A stretch of DNA of 64,000 bases from a virus: the IMG/VR virus record IMGVR_UViG_3300028874_000370, positions 38,154-102,153 of that record; one strand, 5' to 3'. The notes below the pieces were generated by a model that saw only the letters and a program-made list of their open reading frames with translations, was not told the origin of the DNA and ran no database searches. Positions 14,975 to 23,275 of this stretch are shown one piece after another. The stretch's first letter is position 1. Every line of letters starts with the position of its first letter. The position numbers were made by a program, and so were the translations under genes.

Positions 14975-16152
14975 TATACTTCCTCTATTTGTACAACTTT
15001 AGCTTTACTTGCATCTATTAAAATTTCTTTTTCATTGTAAGCAGTACCAAGTATATATGTTACTAATACAATCGAATTAAAATCAACTTCATATTCAATT
15101 AGATAACCAAGTTCAGAACGTCGTACTGAATCTAGATGTCCTTTTTGAAGAGCAAAATTCATTGCAGCATGTTTACTTGGCGAGGTAGCAACAACTTTTT
15201 CTTTTTTATCTAATAATACTGCTTTGGCTGATGAAATGGTACGTTCGTCTTTATCAGCCGGAACTCCACGATAAACTGTTTTAATTTTCTTTTTAGCCTT
15301 ATTATTAGCATCCCGGATTTCAGGATGATCTTCAATATAAGACATAATTTTAGGAATCAAGGTCTTATTATTTGATTGAAGATAATTTTGAACTAGATCC
15401 ATTAATGTTTTATATGAATCACTACCTGCTTTAGATAACATTAAATATTTTCTAAATTCATCATTACTATCAATTCGTTTTGGCTTATCAGTGGTTGACA
15501 AATTGAGCATAAATGCGATAAGATATTTTAGATTTTCAGCCATCTTATTAACTGGGAAATTTGTGTATGTAAAAATATCACTTGTGAAATCAAGTTCGAT
15601 AATCTTTTTATACATATTGCCATCAATGATATCTATAATATCTGTTGATCCACCACTAAAGAAACCCATATTCTCTCTAGTGAAAGTTTGTTTCATTTGG
15701 CGTTTTGCTTTCTCGTTGACATCTACGTGTGCATCTATTTGATCTAATAGTGCACCTAATGCAGTCGAAACATCATGAACTTTATCTAAATCTCCAGCTA
15801 ACATAGCAGCAAGAATATCATCTGAATGTTTATTCATCTTAGTTCGATGCTTAACCATATTCTCACGAGCTTGTCCCATCTTACCAAATGCAGAAATACA
15901 GTCTTCTAGTTCTTTGATAGCATGGTCCATAAATGTGAAACGTTTGAATTTTTTAAGGGACCTAATTAATTCTTTAACATGTTGATCGGTCCATGATTCT
16001 TTTGATTTATCACCAACAATATAATCATGGATAACTGAACATAGACCTTGGAATTCTTGAGCTAGTTTAGCTTCCATTTTATTTAATGGACGAGCTAGGA
16101 CTGTCATAATTTCTTTAGATTCGGCAAGGAGAAAAATATCTGATACTTTCAT
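14974..16152 (-). CDS. Alt-like ADP-ribosyltransferase (392 aa)
   Basis: Start ATG 16152 gives MKVSDIFLLAES, a capsid-targeting-like N-terminus. The C-terminal ~105 residues carry the three R-S-E landmarks of arginine-specific mono-ADP-ribosyltransferases: the Arg in KTVYRGVPAD (near 295), the S-x-S-type VVATSPSKHAAMNFA (near 322) and the E-x-E of NEKEILID (near 377). T4 Alt is packaged, injected and modifies host RNA polymerase; a comparable role is inferred. The N-terminal 290 residues are helical and unrecognised. A late-like box (GATAAATA) lies 14 bp upstream. Confidence 0.75.
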   Translation of the reverse strand: MKVSDIFLLAESKEIMTVLARPLNKMEAKLAQEFQGLCSVIHDYIVGDKSKESWTDQHVKELIRSLKKFKRFTFMDHAIKELEDCISAFGKMGQARENMVKHRTKMNKHSDDILAAMLAGDLDKVHDVSTALGALLDQIDAHVDVNEKAKRQMKQTFTRENMGFFSGGSTDIIDIIDGNMYKKIIELDFTSDIFTYTNFPVNKMAENLKYLIAFMLNLSTTDKPKRIDSNDEFRKYLMLSKAGSDSYKTLMDLVQNYLQSNNKTLIPKIMSYIEDHPEIRDANNKAKKKIKTVYRGVPADKDERTISSAKAVLLDKKEKVVATSPSKHAAMNFALQKGHLDSVRRSELGYLIEYEVDFNSIVLVTYILGTAYNEKEILIDASKAKVVQIEEV

Positions 16153-16180
16153 TGGCGTATTATTATAGTGTGCCAAGTAT

Positions 16181-17296
16181 TTATCGTATAGCAAAAAGAA
16201 ATCTTTTCAAATCTTGTTCAGAGGGTTCACATTTAAATTCCATAGCATGATTTCTAACATCAGTTAATAACAATCTAACTTGTCTTTCAGTAGGAAATAA
16301 TCCAAGCAACTCATAGGCTTTACGAATACCCTGAGACCCAGAATGCTTACCAAGTACTATCGAATGTGTCCGGCCAAGTTCAGCCGGATCGAATCCTTGA
16401 TATGTCAAAATATTCTTAGCCAAACCATCAGTATGAATTCCAGCCTCGTGAGAAAAGACTCCAGCACCTACAATGCTCTTATTAGTCGCTACACTGCGCC
16501 CTGAGGCTTTCTCGACGAGCCGTGATATACCAAGTAAGGCTTTTGGATCGATCCCACTATCGGTGTTATAGAGATGCTTAACGCCCATGACTATTTCTTC
16601 TAGTGCAGCATTACCGGCACGCTCGCCAAGTCCATTTACTGTGGTATTAGCATGAGTAGCTCCAGCTTTTAAAGCTGCCAAGGTATTTGCTGTTGCTAAT
16701 CCAAGATCATCATGAGCATGAATTTCAAGCTCAATATCAACAATCTCTAATATTCTAGAAATACTTTCATAGGTAGAAAATGGATCTAAAACACCTAGAG
16801 TATCAGCAAACCGAATTCTGGAAGCTCCAACCTGTTGAGCTCGTTTAGCAACCTTGATTAAAAATGAAAGATCTGCTCTTGATGAATCTTCAAGACCTAG
16901 GGATATTTTATATCCTGTCTTGACTGCTTTACCAATAACCCTGGTAATTTCATCAAGAACCCATTCTCTAGATTGTCTGAGTTTATATTGGAGATGAATA
17001 TCCGATACAGGAATAGAAAGATGGATAATGTCTGGTGTACATTGTAATGCCGCATTAAGATCCGAATCTGTTAGACGACCCCAGACCATTAATTTGGAAT
17101 TGAGATTTAATGAAGTGATAGCTTGAATACATTCAATCTCATCGTCGCCCATAATAGGAATTCCTATTTCTAATTCTGGAACTCCAGCATCAGATAAAGC
17201 TTGAGCTATATCACATTTTTCTTTTGTTGTGAAGGCTACACCAGCAGTTTGTTCACCATCACGAAGAGTTGTATCATTAATAATTGGATTTTGCAT
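16181..17296 (-). CDS. nifV: homocitrate synthase, NifV-type
   Basis: This 371-aa DRE-TIM enzyme condenses acetyl-CoA with 2-oxoglutarate in the NifV family, giving the homocitrate of nitrogenase FeMo-cofactor. Visible motifs: the metal/substrate motif [10 protein letters not shown] at the N-terminus, [22 protein letters not shown], the [12 protein letters not shown] metal motif, [31 protein letters not shown] and LGKHSG. The [18 protein letters not shown] wording is that of NifV, against the NCTINGIGERAGNA-type of isopropylmalate synthases. It lacks the LeuA regulatory domain, as NifV does. ATG 17296 is used; a TTG eight codons earlier abuts the late promoter. Isopropylmalate or lysine-pathway homocitrate synthase remain alternatives. 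Confidence 0.85.
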   Translation of the reverse strand: MQNPIINDTTLRDGEQTAGVAFTTKEKCDIAQALSDAGVPELEIGIPIMGDDEIECIQAITSLNLNSKLMVWGRLTDSDLNAALQCTPDIIHLSIPVSDIHLQYKLRQSREWVLDEITRVIGKAVKTGYKISLGLEDSSRADLSFLIKVAKRAQQVGASRIRFADTLGVLDPFSTYESISRILEIVDIELEIHAHDDLGLATANTLAALKAGATHANTTVNGLGERAGNAALEEIVMGVKHLYNTDSGIDPKALLGISRLVEKASGRSVATNKSIVGAGVFSHEAGIHTDGLAKNILTYQGFDPAELGRTHSIVLGKHSGSQGIRKAYELLGLFPTERQVRLLLTDVRNHAMEFKCEPSEQDLKRFLFAIR

Positions 17297-17320
17297 AACT
17301 TGTATTGTAAGTATATGCAA

Positions 17321-17328
17321 TATTTATA
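17321..17328 (-). promoter_or_regulatory. late promoter box for the homocitrate synthase operon
   Basis: An exact TATAAATA on the minus strand lies 25 bp before ATG 17296, giving a very short leader with no strong RBS. It follows directly after the terminator at 17334-17361, so this operon is set up for independent late expression. Confidence 0.65.
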
Positions 17329-17333
17329 TGCCC

Positions 17334-17361
17334 GAAAAGAGACCTGATCAGGTCTCTTTTC
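17334..17361 (-). terminator. terminator after the 119-aa gene
   Basis: A perfect 28-nt palindrome (two 14-nt arms) holds an AGAGACC/GGTCTCT core with A-rich and T-rich ends. It insulates the early-type block above from the late homocitrate synthase operon. Confidence 0.8.
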
Positions 17362-17396
17362 TAGAAATTATTCTGGCTTTCAACAAACAAAGATCA

Positions 17397-17756
17397 TTAT
17401 TGATTGACGAATTCATTCAGAAAATCAACAATCAACATACTAAGGCTGCGTGGCCGATTAGAGATGAACGCAATGCCGCGCTGTTTCAAATGTGTTTGTA
17501 ATGCAATACCATTCGCATCATCGGTAACACCGCCGCTGCTCATCATTTTGAGGTACACCATCTTTTTTGTATAATCTTCTTCATCTTCATCATAATCAAT
17601 TTCGATAGATGGGTGGCGTCCAGGCGGTTTGTGGGTCAAAATCATCCCAGGCAATGCCATAATCGATTTTTCTGCTTGAGCCCATATCGGCTCAGCTTTT
17701 TCAGATTCGACTAAAACATCAAATTCTTTAACTGTAAGATTCGTTTTATTTGACAT
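17397..17756 (-). CDS. hypothetical protein (119 aa)
   Basis: The protein is soluble, with an acidic patch (YDEDEEDYTKK) in the middle and a Gly-rich turn (MMSSGGVTDD). I do not recognise it. It has its own host-type promoter (17786-17814) and terminator (17334-17361), so it forms a one-gene early-type unit. Confidence 0.7.
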   Translation of the reverse strand: MSNKTNLTVKEFDVLVESEKAEPIWAQAEKSIMALPGMILTHKPPGRHPSIEIDYDEDEEDYTKKMVYLKMMSSGGVTDDANGIALQTHLKQRGIAFISNRPRSLSMLIVDFLNEFVNQ

Positions 17757-17785
17757 GATATTTCCAGGATTGTTGATGTTGATTC

Positions 17786-17814
17786 ATTATATACTATATC
17801 TTGAAAAAGTAAAA
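17786..17814 (-). promoter_or_regulatory. sigma70-like promoter for 17397-17756
   Basis: Minus strand TTTTAC (17809-17814), a 17-bp spacer and TATAAT (17786-17791) are followed by GAATC. The layout and surrounding bases (TTTTACTTTTTCA) are very close to the promoter at 60219-60247. Confidence 0.55.
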
Positions 17815-17816
17815 CT

Positions 17817-18248
17817 TTATTTTGTGTCATCCCATTTAGACAAGATGTCTTTAATATCATTAGCATAAGCTTCACGTTTGTCTGGGGTTTCGGAATGATA
17901 TGCACCAACTGCGGCCCAAGTATTCCCGTGTTTTACCATCTTTTGTTTAAGAAGCCAAGCCGCAACATAGACATTGGTGCACTCATTATACAGTTGATCT
18001 GATTTAATACCATACTCAGAAAGTTCTGAGAAATGAATTGAATTAATCTGGGATATACCAATGTCGACTGAGCCATCATCATTTTTATGAATGGCATCAG
18101 GTTTATTATGGGATTCTTTCCATGCAATAGCTTTCAGTAAAAGCTGATTGACATGTTGATAATTAGCTGCCTCTTCAAAGCAATCGGCATTTGAAGAGGC
18201 ACTAAATAATAGACAGAATAAAGTAATACAAATTTTCAGGCAGTCCAT
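17817..18248 (-). CDS. exported lytic transglycosylase (IagB/SLT-like)
   Basis: ATG 18248 gives a classical Sec signal peptide (residues 1-20, MDCLKICITLFCLLFSASSN, then A-D). The mature part is a compact SLT-type transglycosylase: catalytic Glu45 in AWKESH, the GISQIN motif at 64-69 and AVGAYHS in place of the usual AAYNAG. Such IagB/VirB1-like enzymes cleave peptidoglycan glycan strands in the periplasm, typically for secretion or conjugation machines. In a phage it may aid lysis or be a host-derived accessory gene. A longer open frame upstream lacks a signal-compatible start. Confidence 0.8.
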   Translation of the reverse strand: MDCLKICITLFCLLFSASSNADCFEEAANYQHVNQLLLKAIAWKESHNKPDAIHKNDDGSVDIGISQINSIHFSELSEYGIKSDQLYNECTNVYVAAWLLKQKMVKHGNTWAAVGAYHSETPDKREAYANDIKDILSKWDDTK

Positions 18249-18315
18249 GATAAACACCTTTAAATAAGTCAACCATACTTTATCTTACCAAAAACTTTTA
18301 AAAACGAAACTGGAA

Positions 18316-18510
18316 TTATTTCTTTTCGGCGCGGTTGAGATTTTCCATTGCATCCCAGAGTGCATCGCCCCACCGAATTAGGCCATTCCATTCACAATAC
18401 TCGCGAAATGCTTTTTGTGGATCCATATCTGCAATAGCCTCGAGCGAGTGGCCTCGCTCTTGCAGATCACTGATAATTTGTTTCGGGATGTGAGCAATAT
18501 TGAGTGCCAT
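18316..18510 (-). CDS. small hypothetical protein (64 aa)
   Basis: A strong RBS (AAGGAAG) precedes ATG 18510. The N-terminal half (PKQIISDLQERGHSLEAIADM) could be a helix-turn-helix-like or binding helix pair, and the C-terminal half is Trp-rich (EWNGLIRWGDALWDAM). No function is assigned. It belongs to a run of three small genes with near-identical RBS context (GGAAnTAAAATCATG type). Confidence 0.7.
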   Translation of the reverse strand: MALNIAHIPKQIISDLQERGHSLEAIADMDPQKAFREYCEWNGLIRWGDALWDAMENLNRAEKK

Positions 18511-18522
18511 GATTTCACTTCC

Positions 18523-18786
18523 TTATTTAGCTTTTCGACCTGTTATAGCTACGTAAGTTTCCTTACTTGTATTGAGTCCATAGAACGGAGTCATAATGAT
18601 TTCATGATCTGCCGGATATCCAGCATCAACCACCATTTGGCGCGCTTCTTGAACAGTATCGCCAGTCGCCATACCGATCCACCAATCATTCCGCCATAGA
18701 TCAAAAGTCAGCTTTGACAGTTCAACCCATTCAACCCGGCCACTTTCGGCTTCTTCTGTTATAACGCCTTGAGATGCAATACTCAT
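18523..18786 (-). CDS. small hypothetical protein (87 aa)
   Basis: RBS AAGGAAATAAAATC precedes ATG 18786. Residues 28-60 read like a small alpha/beta fold (LTFDLWRNDWWIGMATG, then TVQEARQMVVDAGYP), resembling dsRNA- or DNA-binding-size phage accessory proteins, but no family is recognised. It is co-transcribed with the genes on both sides. Confidence 0.7.
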   Translation of the reverse strand: MSIASQGVITEEAESGRVEWVELSKLTFDLWRNDWWIGMATGDTVQEARQMVVDAGYPADHEIIMTPFYGLNTSKETYVAITGRKAK

Positions 18787-18798
18787 GATTTTATTTCC

Positions 18799-19053
18799 TT
18801 ATTTAGCAACAGTTGTTGGGAGTGCACTAGCACCTTTCCACTTGCACACTATTTGACGAGTCCCAGTCATCACGATGTCACGAGTAATGCTGCTGATTGC
18901 TCCAGATGGAGTGAATAGTATCCAGTCCGGATATACATTGTTTTTAATCACCAAATCTCCATCCCAACACGTGAAGTGAAAGTTCATCGCTCCTTCCTTC
19001 TTGAGCTTACGAATTTGAGCAATGAAGGCTTTCTGTTCGGTGGTCAGTTTCAT
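18799..19053 (-). CDS. small hypothetical protein (84 aa)
   Basis: RBS GGAAGTAAATC precedes ATG 19053. The protein has a helical, basic N-terminus (EQKAFIAQIRKLKKEG) and a beta-rich remainder with one Cys in each half. It is the first gene of the small-gene run and lies directly behind a TATAAT box. The function is unknown. Confidence 0.7.
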   Translation of the reverse strand: MKLTTEQKAFIAQIRKLKKEGAMNFHFTCWDGDLVIKNNVYPDWILFTPSGAISSITRDIVMTGTRQIVCKWKGASALPTTVAK

Positions 19054-19084
19054 GATTTACTTCCAAGTTCGTTACGTTAGAATC

Positions 19085-19113
19085 ATTATAACATAAACTT
19101 AAAGAATGTGTAG
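19085..19113 (-). promoter_or_regulatory. sigma70-like promoter of the small-gene run
   Basis: Minus strand CTACAC (19108-19113), 17 bp, then TATAAT (19085-19090) followed by GATTC. The -35 element is weak, but the -10 and its context match the promoters at 60219 and 17786. Confidence 0.45.
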
Positions 19114-19134
19114 GAAAAAGTGTAACAAAAAAGG

Positions 19135-19151
19135 AGACTCATTGCGAGTCT
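19135..19151 (-). terminator. short terminator after the 45-aa gene
   Basis: A 6-bp stem (AGACTC/GAGTCT) with a 5-nt loop overlaps the end of the 45-aa gene and is followed on the minus strand by CC and six T. The stem core and loop bases recur in the stronger terminator at 53354-53384. Confidence 0.6.
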
Positions 19152-19276
19152 GGATCAATGTCCGCGCCTTTGTGCAAGATGTCAACGCATACCTTTATTG
19201 CGCCGGCATTACCATTTGCCATTTTCAAAATAGCATCCATTGCACTATCTTCTAGCATAATACGAGTTTTGGCCAT
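19139..19276 (-). CDS. very small conserved-type protein (45 aa)
   Basis: ATG 19276 with an AGGAAA RBS opens 45 codons ending at TGA 19141-19139. The core ILKMANGNAGAIKVCVDIL resembles the GNPGA-type motif found in short hypothetical proteins of many phages, where the proteins are usually longer. This one stops soon after the motif, and its stop lies inside the terminator, so it may be a shortened version. Too small for automatic gene calls, but the codon context and RBS are good. Confidence 0.55.
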   Translation of the reverse strand: MAKTRIMLEDSAMDAILKMANGNAGAIKVCVDILHKGADIDPDSQ

Positions 19277-19342
19277 TTGCATTTCCTATTTTTTAATTTT
19301 GGAAATGCAATTATACACAAATCACACTCCTAAAAACTAGAA

Positions 19343-21007
19343 TTACATGTAGATTACCAATTCTTGCCAATTTTCCGCGCCTGATCTGACAATGTCCAAA
19401 CCTTTTACAAATTCTCGGATCGTCACTACATCAAGGATTTTCTTTTTATTGAGATCTAAAAGAACACCTATCAATTTTTCTTTGTCTTCGATAGAAACAT
19501 CAGTCCCGCCAAGTGTAGGAAGAATAGAACGGATACGAACTAGTGTTTCTTCTGGTGTCAATGACATATCAATCTTAGCAGAACGTGAAAGAATAGCTTT
19601 ATCGAATTCTTCTTTCTTAAGATTTGAAACGAATACTACCCGCCCTCTGAATTCGAAGGTAGACGGGAATTTCATTTTATCTTCTAGACCGGTATCTCTC
19701 TTTGAATCGCCTTCTTCCTCTTCTTCAGTTTCATCTTCTTCATCTGGCTGAGTCCCAGCTAGATAATGATCCATTGAAGTATTATACTTTTCACGTTCAT
19801 CATCTGTCCATTTAGATACATTTTTAGTTTGTGCATTTGCCGAAGAAATTTCACGAACTGGCGAAGTATCTAATGCAGCTTTTAAATAATTAGCAGCATC
19901 TTGATTCTTCCACATTGAATCGCAATCATCAAATAAAATTAAACCACCTTTACGAAACATAAACAATGTCTTATACAATTCAGTAGGAGTAATCTTACCA
20001 GAAAGTTTAACATAATCTTCACCTTTAACTAATCCGGCTGCCTTGATAGCTTCCATAATCGTAAAGGTTTTACCAGTCCCTGGCCCGCCATATATCAATA
20101 ACGCTTTAAGTTTATCTTTACATGCTAAGGTCACTAATTGAAATAAGTGACCATATAGCATATCGACATCACGCATTTCCTCTTCAGTTGGATTAGCAGC
20201 AAGCTTATCTTGGATTTGATTATATAGAGCTTGGGCTTGTTTATTTTCACCAGCCGAAATAAATCGTTTTGTTACTGGGTCTTGCGCAGTAACTTTAATA
20301 TAAAGAATTGGTTCCGCTTTACCTGAAGATTTAGAATCTGGTTTATTTGGTTCATCTGATTTCGATTCTTTTTCTGATGAACCGCCAGGAATTAGAGACC
20401 AACGACCGCGACCAACTTTCTGGCCATCAAGATATTTTTTGCTTGGAACACCAACATTATTATCACGAGCAATTTTAACAATCTGATCAAAGGTAACATC
20501 TTTAACTTGGGCATCACTCAAGTCTTTCTTAGCAAGCTTTAGAAATTCTTCAGGAGAAACACCTTTAGCTTCAAATAGATCAGCACCAATCTCTAGTGAA
20601 ATAGATTTAGCTTCTTCTACAGCAGTAATTTCTACTTTGCCTTCTTTAGGAGATTTAATCAATTGAGCAATCTTCTTTAGCTCGGACGCAATTGCTGCAA
20701 CACTGAGATTTTCAGTGTGAATTGTGTAATCTGCTGTTGCATTCATTCCGTATTTTGTCCATACGTCAAATGCAATAATTGTACTTCCTTTAGTTCTGAT
20801 TCTGAAAGCTTTTCCCTTACCAAAGAAATACAAATACCCGACTCCAGATTTTAGTTGTTCGGTACCATCTTTACCGCCGAACCTATAGAGCTTAGTATTT
20901 AGTAATGCTGGTAAACGTTTTTCGATTGCATTAAGAACACGATCTAGACCTGATCCATGTTCTTTGTCTTCTACAACGAATAGCTTAAATGATGATAGTG
21001 TTGACAT
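19343..21007 (-). CDS. AAA+ ATPase (554 aa)
   Basis: The N-terminal 130 residues form an unrecognised alpha/beta domain, followed by a Ser/Lys-rich linker (about 208-232). The C-terminal half is an AAA+ module: Walker A GGPGTGKT at 307-314, Walker B LILFDDCD near 345, sensor-1-like VVFVSNL and arginine-finger-like AILSRSAKIDM. A Glu/Asp-rich insertion (DEEDETEEEEEGD) interrupts the module between Walker B and sensor 1. Such ATPases in T4-like phages are uncharacterised; remodelling of a nucleoprotein or assembly complex is likely. A late-like AATAAATA box lies upstream. Confidence 0.8.
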   Translation of the reverse strand: MSTLSSFKLFVVEDKEHGSGLDRVLNAIEKRLPALLNTKLYRFGGKDGTEQLKSGVGYLYFFGKGKAFRIRTKGSTIIAFDVWTKYGMNATADYTIHTENLSVAAIASELKKIAQLIKSPKEGKVEITAVEEAKSISLEIGADLFEAKGVSPEEFLKLAKKDLSDAQVKDVTFDQIVKIARDNNVGVPSKKYLDGQKVGRGRWSLIPGGSSEKESKSDEPNKPDSKSSGKAEPILYIKVTAQDPVTKRFISAGENKQAQALYNQIQDKLAANPTEEEMRDVDMLYGHLFQLVTLACKDKLKALLIYGGPGTGKTFTIMEAIKAAGLVKGEDYVKLSGKITPTELYKTLFMFRKGGLILFDDCDSMWKNQDAANYLKAALDTSPVREISSANAQTKNVSKWTDDEREKYNTSMDHYLAGTQPDEEDETEEEEEGDSKRDTGLEDKMKFPSTFEFRGRVVFVSNLKKEEFDKAILSRSAKIDMSLTPEETLVRIRSILPTLGGTDVSIEDKEKLIGVLLDLNKKKILDVVTIREFVKGLDIVRSGAENWQELVIYM

Positions 21008-21066
21008 GTTTATAATTATTATTAGTGGATAAAACTATTTATTCATAATTTGAATTGCTTCTTACT

Positions 21067-22851
21067 TTACATTAACAATCCATACCTGGAACCATTGAAG
21101 TCTTGTGATGTTAAAAGAGTTCCATCTGAACCAATAACAACAATATTATTCTTTCCTACTACTATTTGGACATATGCAGCCGCAAATGGCATCGCATAAC
21201 TTTTCCAACTCTTTCCATCATAGCTGAGAAGCATAGTTGATCCAGCTGTTGCGACTGCCATGAATGAACCAAATACGAATTGTAAATTTGACCAAACTGC
21301 ACTAACCGGTAATGTAACTGGATTCCAAAATAATCCATCAACAGAAACAGCTCCAGCTGTAGTAGTATTCATAGCAACAAATACTCCTCGTCCATATGCT
21401 ATACACCCCCAAGTTGTTGATGACGGCATTGCACCCGCTCTCGGAAAAGCGTTCTGTGGTGTTCCAGTTGATGAACATACCGATGTTCCGGTTGTTATCC
21501 CAGCAAATAAATTATTCCCAAATGTATTAACAGAAACACCTGTGGCTACTTGAGATCTAGCATACCATTCTATTCCATCTGTACTATACATTGCCTGTGC
21601 AGCGGTAGCACCAGTAGCAAGAAATCTACCATTACCGTATGCAATACATGCGCCTGCCGTTAATGTGGTTGGTAACGTAATAAGTGTCCATTCAACTCCA
21701 TTTAATGAAACCATACCAGTAGTTCCAGTTACCGGAAAGGCGACAAATATTCGGCCGCCCCATATAATAGAACTCCAAATTTGAGAAACAGGTAATGGGA
21801 TTTGTTTCCATGTGGATCCGGTGCTTGATATAAATGCATTACTATTATTGTTAGATAGAATTACATAAGTTGAATTACCATATGCTCCACATGCATATTG
21901 TTGTGCATAATTATTAGCAGTCCAAACAGAAGCAGTAGGACTAGATACTGATAAAACACCAGTACTAAATACAATAATGAATAAACCAGATGTTGGTAAA
22001 TATGTAATTCCACTAGCACCGGTATATGATAATGTTGTTCCGTAAGTATTTGCAATACCATTTGTACTAAATTCATTATCACCAGATGTTGCACAAGCCA
22101 TGAACATACCATTACCATAGCAAATACTAGTGTAATCATCATTATCCCAGGCTTGTGCTGTCCAATTGATCCCATCTGGGCTAGTATTAATAGTTGCAGC
22201 ACCATTTGATACACAGACAAATAACCCGCCGCCATAAGTAATGGACCACCATTGTGATGTAGTCGTCATTGTACTAGTTGTCCATGTAGTTCCATTTGAA
22301 CTATATGCAGCTATTGTTGTATCAAATGCACAACATACGAAAATACCATTACCAAAAGTTAATGCTTGCCAGGCTTGTGAACTTGGCATAGACATCAGCG
22401 TCCAATTGATCCCATTTGGTGAAGTTGCTCCAACCGAATTTCCATATTGTATAGCAACAAAGGTACTATTTCCGTATGCTATATTAACAGCCCCAGTAAG
22501 AACACTAGTCGCTAATGCCCACGTCATTCCATCTGGTGATGAAATGACATTTGTTGTAGTACTACTAACAGCTACGAAAATACCATTGCCATATGTAATA
22601 GAAGACCAAGTATCACTAACTGGTAAAGCGACTAATTGCCAGTTAGTACCATTTGATGTAATAGCACCTTGTGCAGTTCCGCTAAATAGAGTAACAGCTA
22701 CAGTTCCATTATTAGTAATACATGAAGCATTAGCTGAAGTAAATGGTGCAGAAATATTACTAAATTTTGGAGGTTGCTCCCATACATAATCAATACTCTC
22801 TGATTTCACTGGAGGATTTATTGAATTGATTGGAGTATGAAACATTTCCAT
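21067..22851 (-). CDS. beta-propeller-like tail/adhesin protein (about 594 aa)
   Basis: The protein consists of about 12 imperfect repeats of roughly 45 aa with the signature 'AYGNGxFVAxxxxxx-xxSxDGxxWxxxxLP', as in Kelch/BNR-type propeller repeats of phage receptor-binding and sialidase-like proteins (SPDGMTW, SSNGTTW, STDGIEW). It likely binds surface sugars. The start is set at ATG 22851, two bases after the stop of the preceding gene; ATG 22845 is also possible. It ends the fibre cluster. No catalytic residues are identified. Confidence 0.75.
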   Translation of the reverse strand: MEMFHTPINSINPPVKSESIDYVWEQPPKFSNISAPFTSANASCITNNGTVAVTLFSGTAQGAITSNGTNWQLVALPVSDTWSSITYGNGIFVAVSSTTTNVISSPDGMTWALATSVLTGAVNIAYGNSTFVAIQYGNSVGATSPNGINWTLMSMPSSQAWQALTFGNGIFVCCAFDTTIAAYSSNGTTWTTSTMTTTSQWWSITYGGGLFVCVSNGAATINTSPDGINWTAQAWDNDDYTSICYGNGMFMACATSGDNEFSTNGIANTYGTTLSYTGASGITYLPTSGLFIIVFSTGVLSVSSPTASVWTANNYAQQYACGAYGNSTYVILSNNNSNAFISSTGSTWKQIPLPVSQIWSSIIWGGRIFVAFPVTGTTGMVSLNGVEWTLITLPTTLTAGACIAYGNGRFLATGATAAQAMYSTDGIEWYARSQVATGVSVNTFGNNLFAGITTGTSVCSSTGTPQNAFPRAGAMPSSTTWGCIAYGRGVFVAMNTTTAGAVSVDGLFWNPVTLPVSAVWSNLQFVFGSFMAVATAGSTMLLSYDGKSWKSYAMPFAAAYVQIVVGKNNIVVIGSDGTLLTSQDFNGSRYGLLM

Positions 22852-22852
22852 T

Positions 22853-23263
22853 TTAGTAATTACCACCAATAACGGATACCGCATATCCGGCTGCAACAGT
22901 TGTACCGATAGTTACCGCTAATGTATATCCAGCAGGCAAAGCAAATCCCAAATAAATTTCCTGATTCAACAACTGGGTAGTTTGAGATAGTGTTGTTGCT
23001 GGTAGTGTTATTTCTTCCCATAAAATATTGTTTGTTGCAGTAGCCAAAGTGGACCCATTATTAATGAATACCCGTGCCACTGTTGCAACGTTTGTACCAA
23101 GTGCACGAAATCGAATTTTCTCAACTCGACTTCCGTTAGATCCCGCAGTAAAAACGTTTGTTGCACCAACACCAGTTACCGCGGTTACTGCGGTTACTAG
23201 TGCGGCTGTCGCCCAGCTTATATTTGCTGATACACTATAAATCGGAGCTGTATTTGCTGTCAT
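22853..23263 (-). CDS. fibre-associated structural protein (136 aa)
   Basis: This is a beta-rich, Ala/Thr/Val-rich protein with the phrase GTNVATVARVFINNGSTLAT and a final ALPAGYTLAVTIGTTVA. That pattern is common in small phage head-decoration, fibre-tip or fibre-associated proteins. It lies 12 bp after the long fibre gene. A fibre tip or accessory role is inferred from position. Confidence 0.65.
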   Translation of the reverse strand: MTANTAPIYSVSANISWATAALVTAVTAVTGVGATNVFTAGSNGSRVEKIRFRALGTNVATVARVFINNGSTLATATNNILWEEITLPATTLSQTTQLLNQEIYLGFALPAGYTLAVTIGTTVAAGYAVSVIGGNY

Positions 23264-23275
23264 TTGTAATTCCTT

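Noticed and set aside
22241-22789. Plus-strand open frame of 182 codons opposite the propeller protein
   Set aside because: The minus frame shows clear protein repeats. The plus frame has no promoter or RBS and arises from repetitive codon use.
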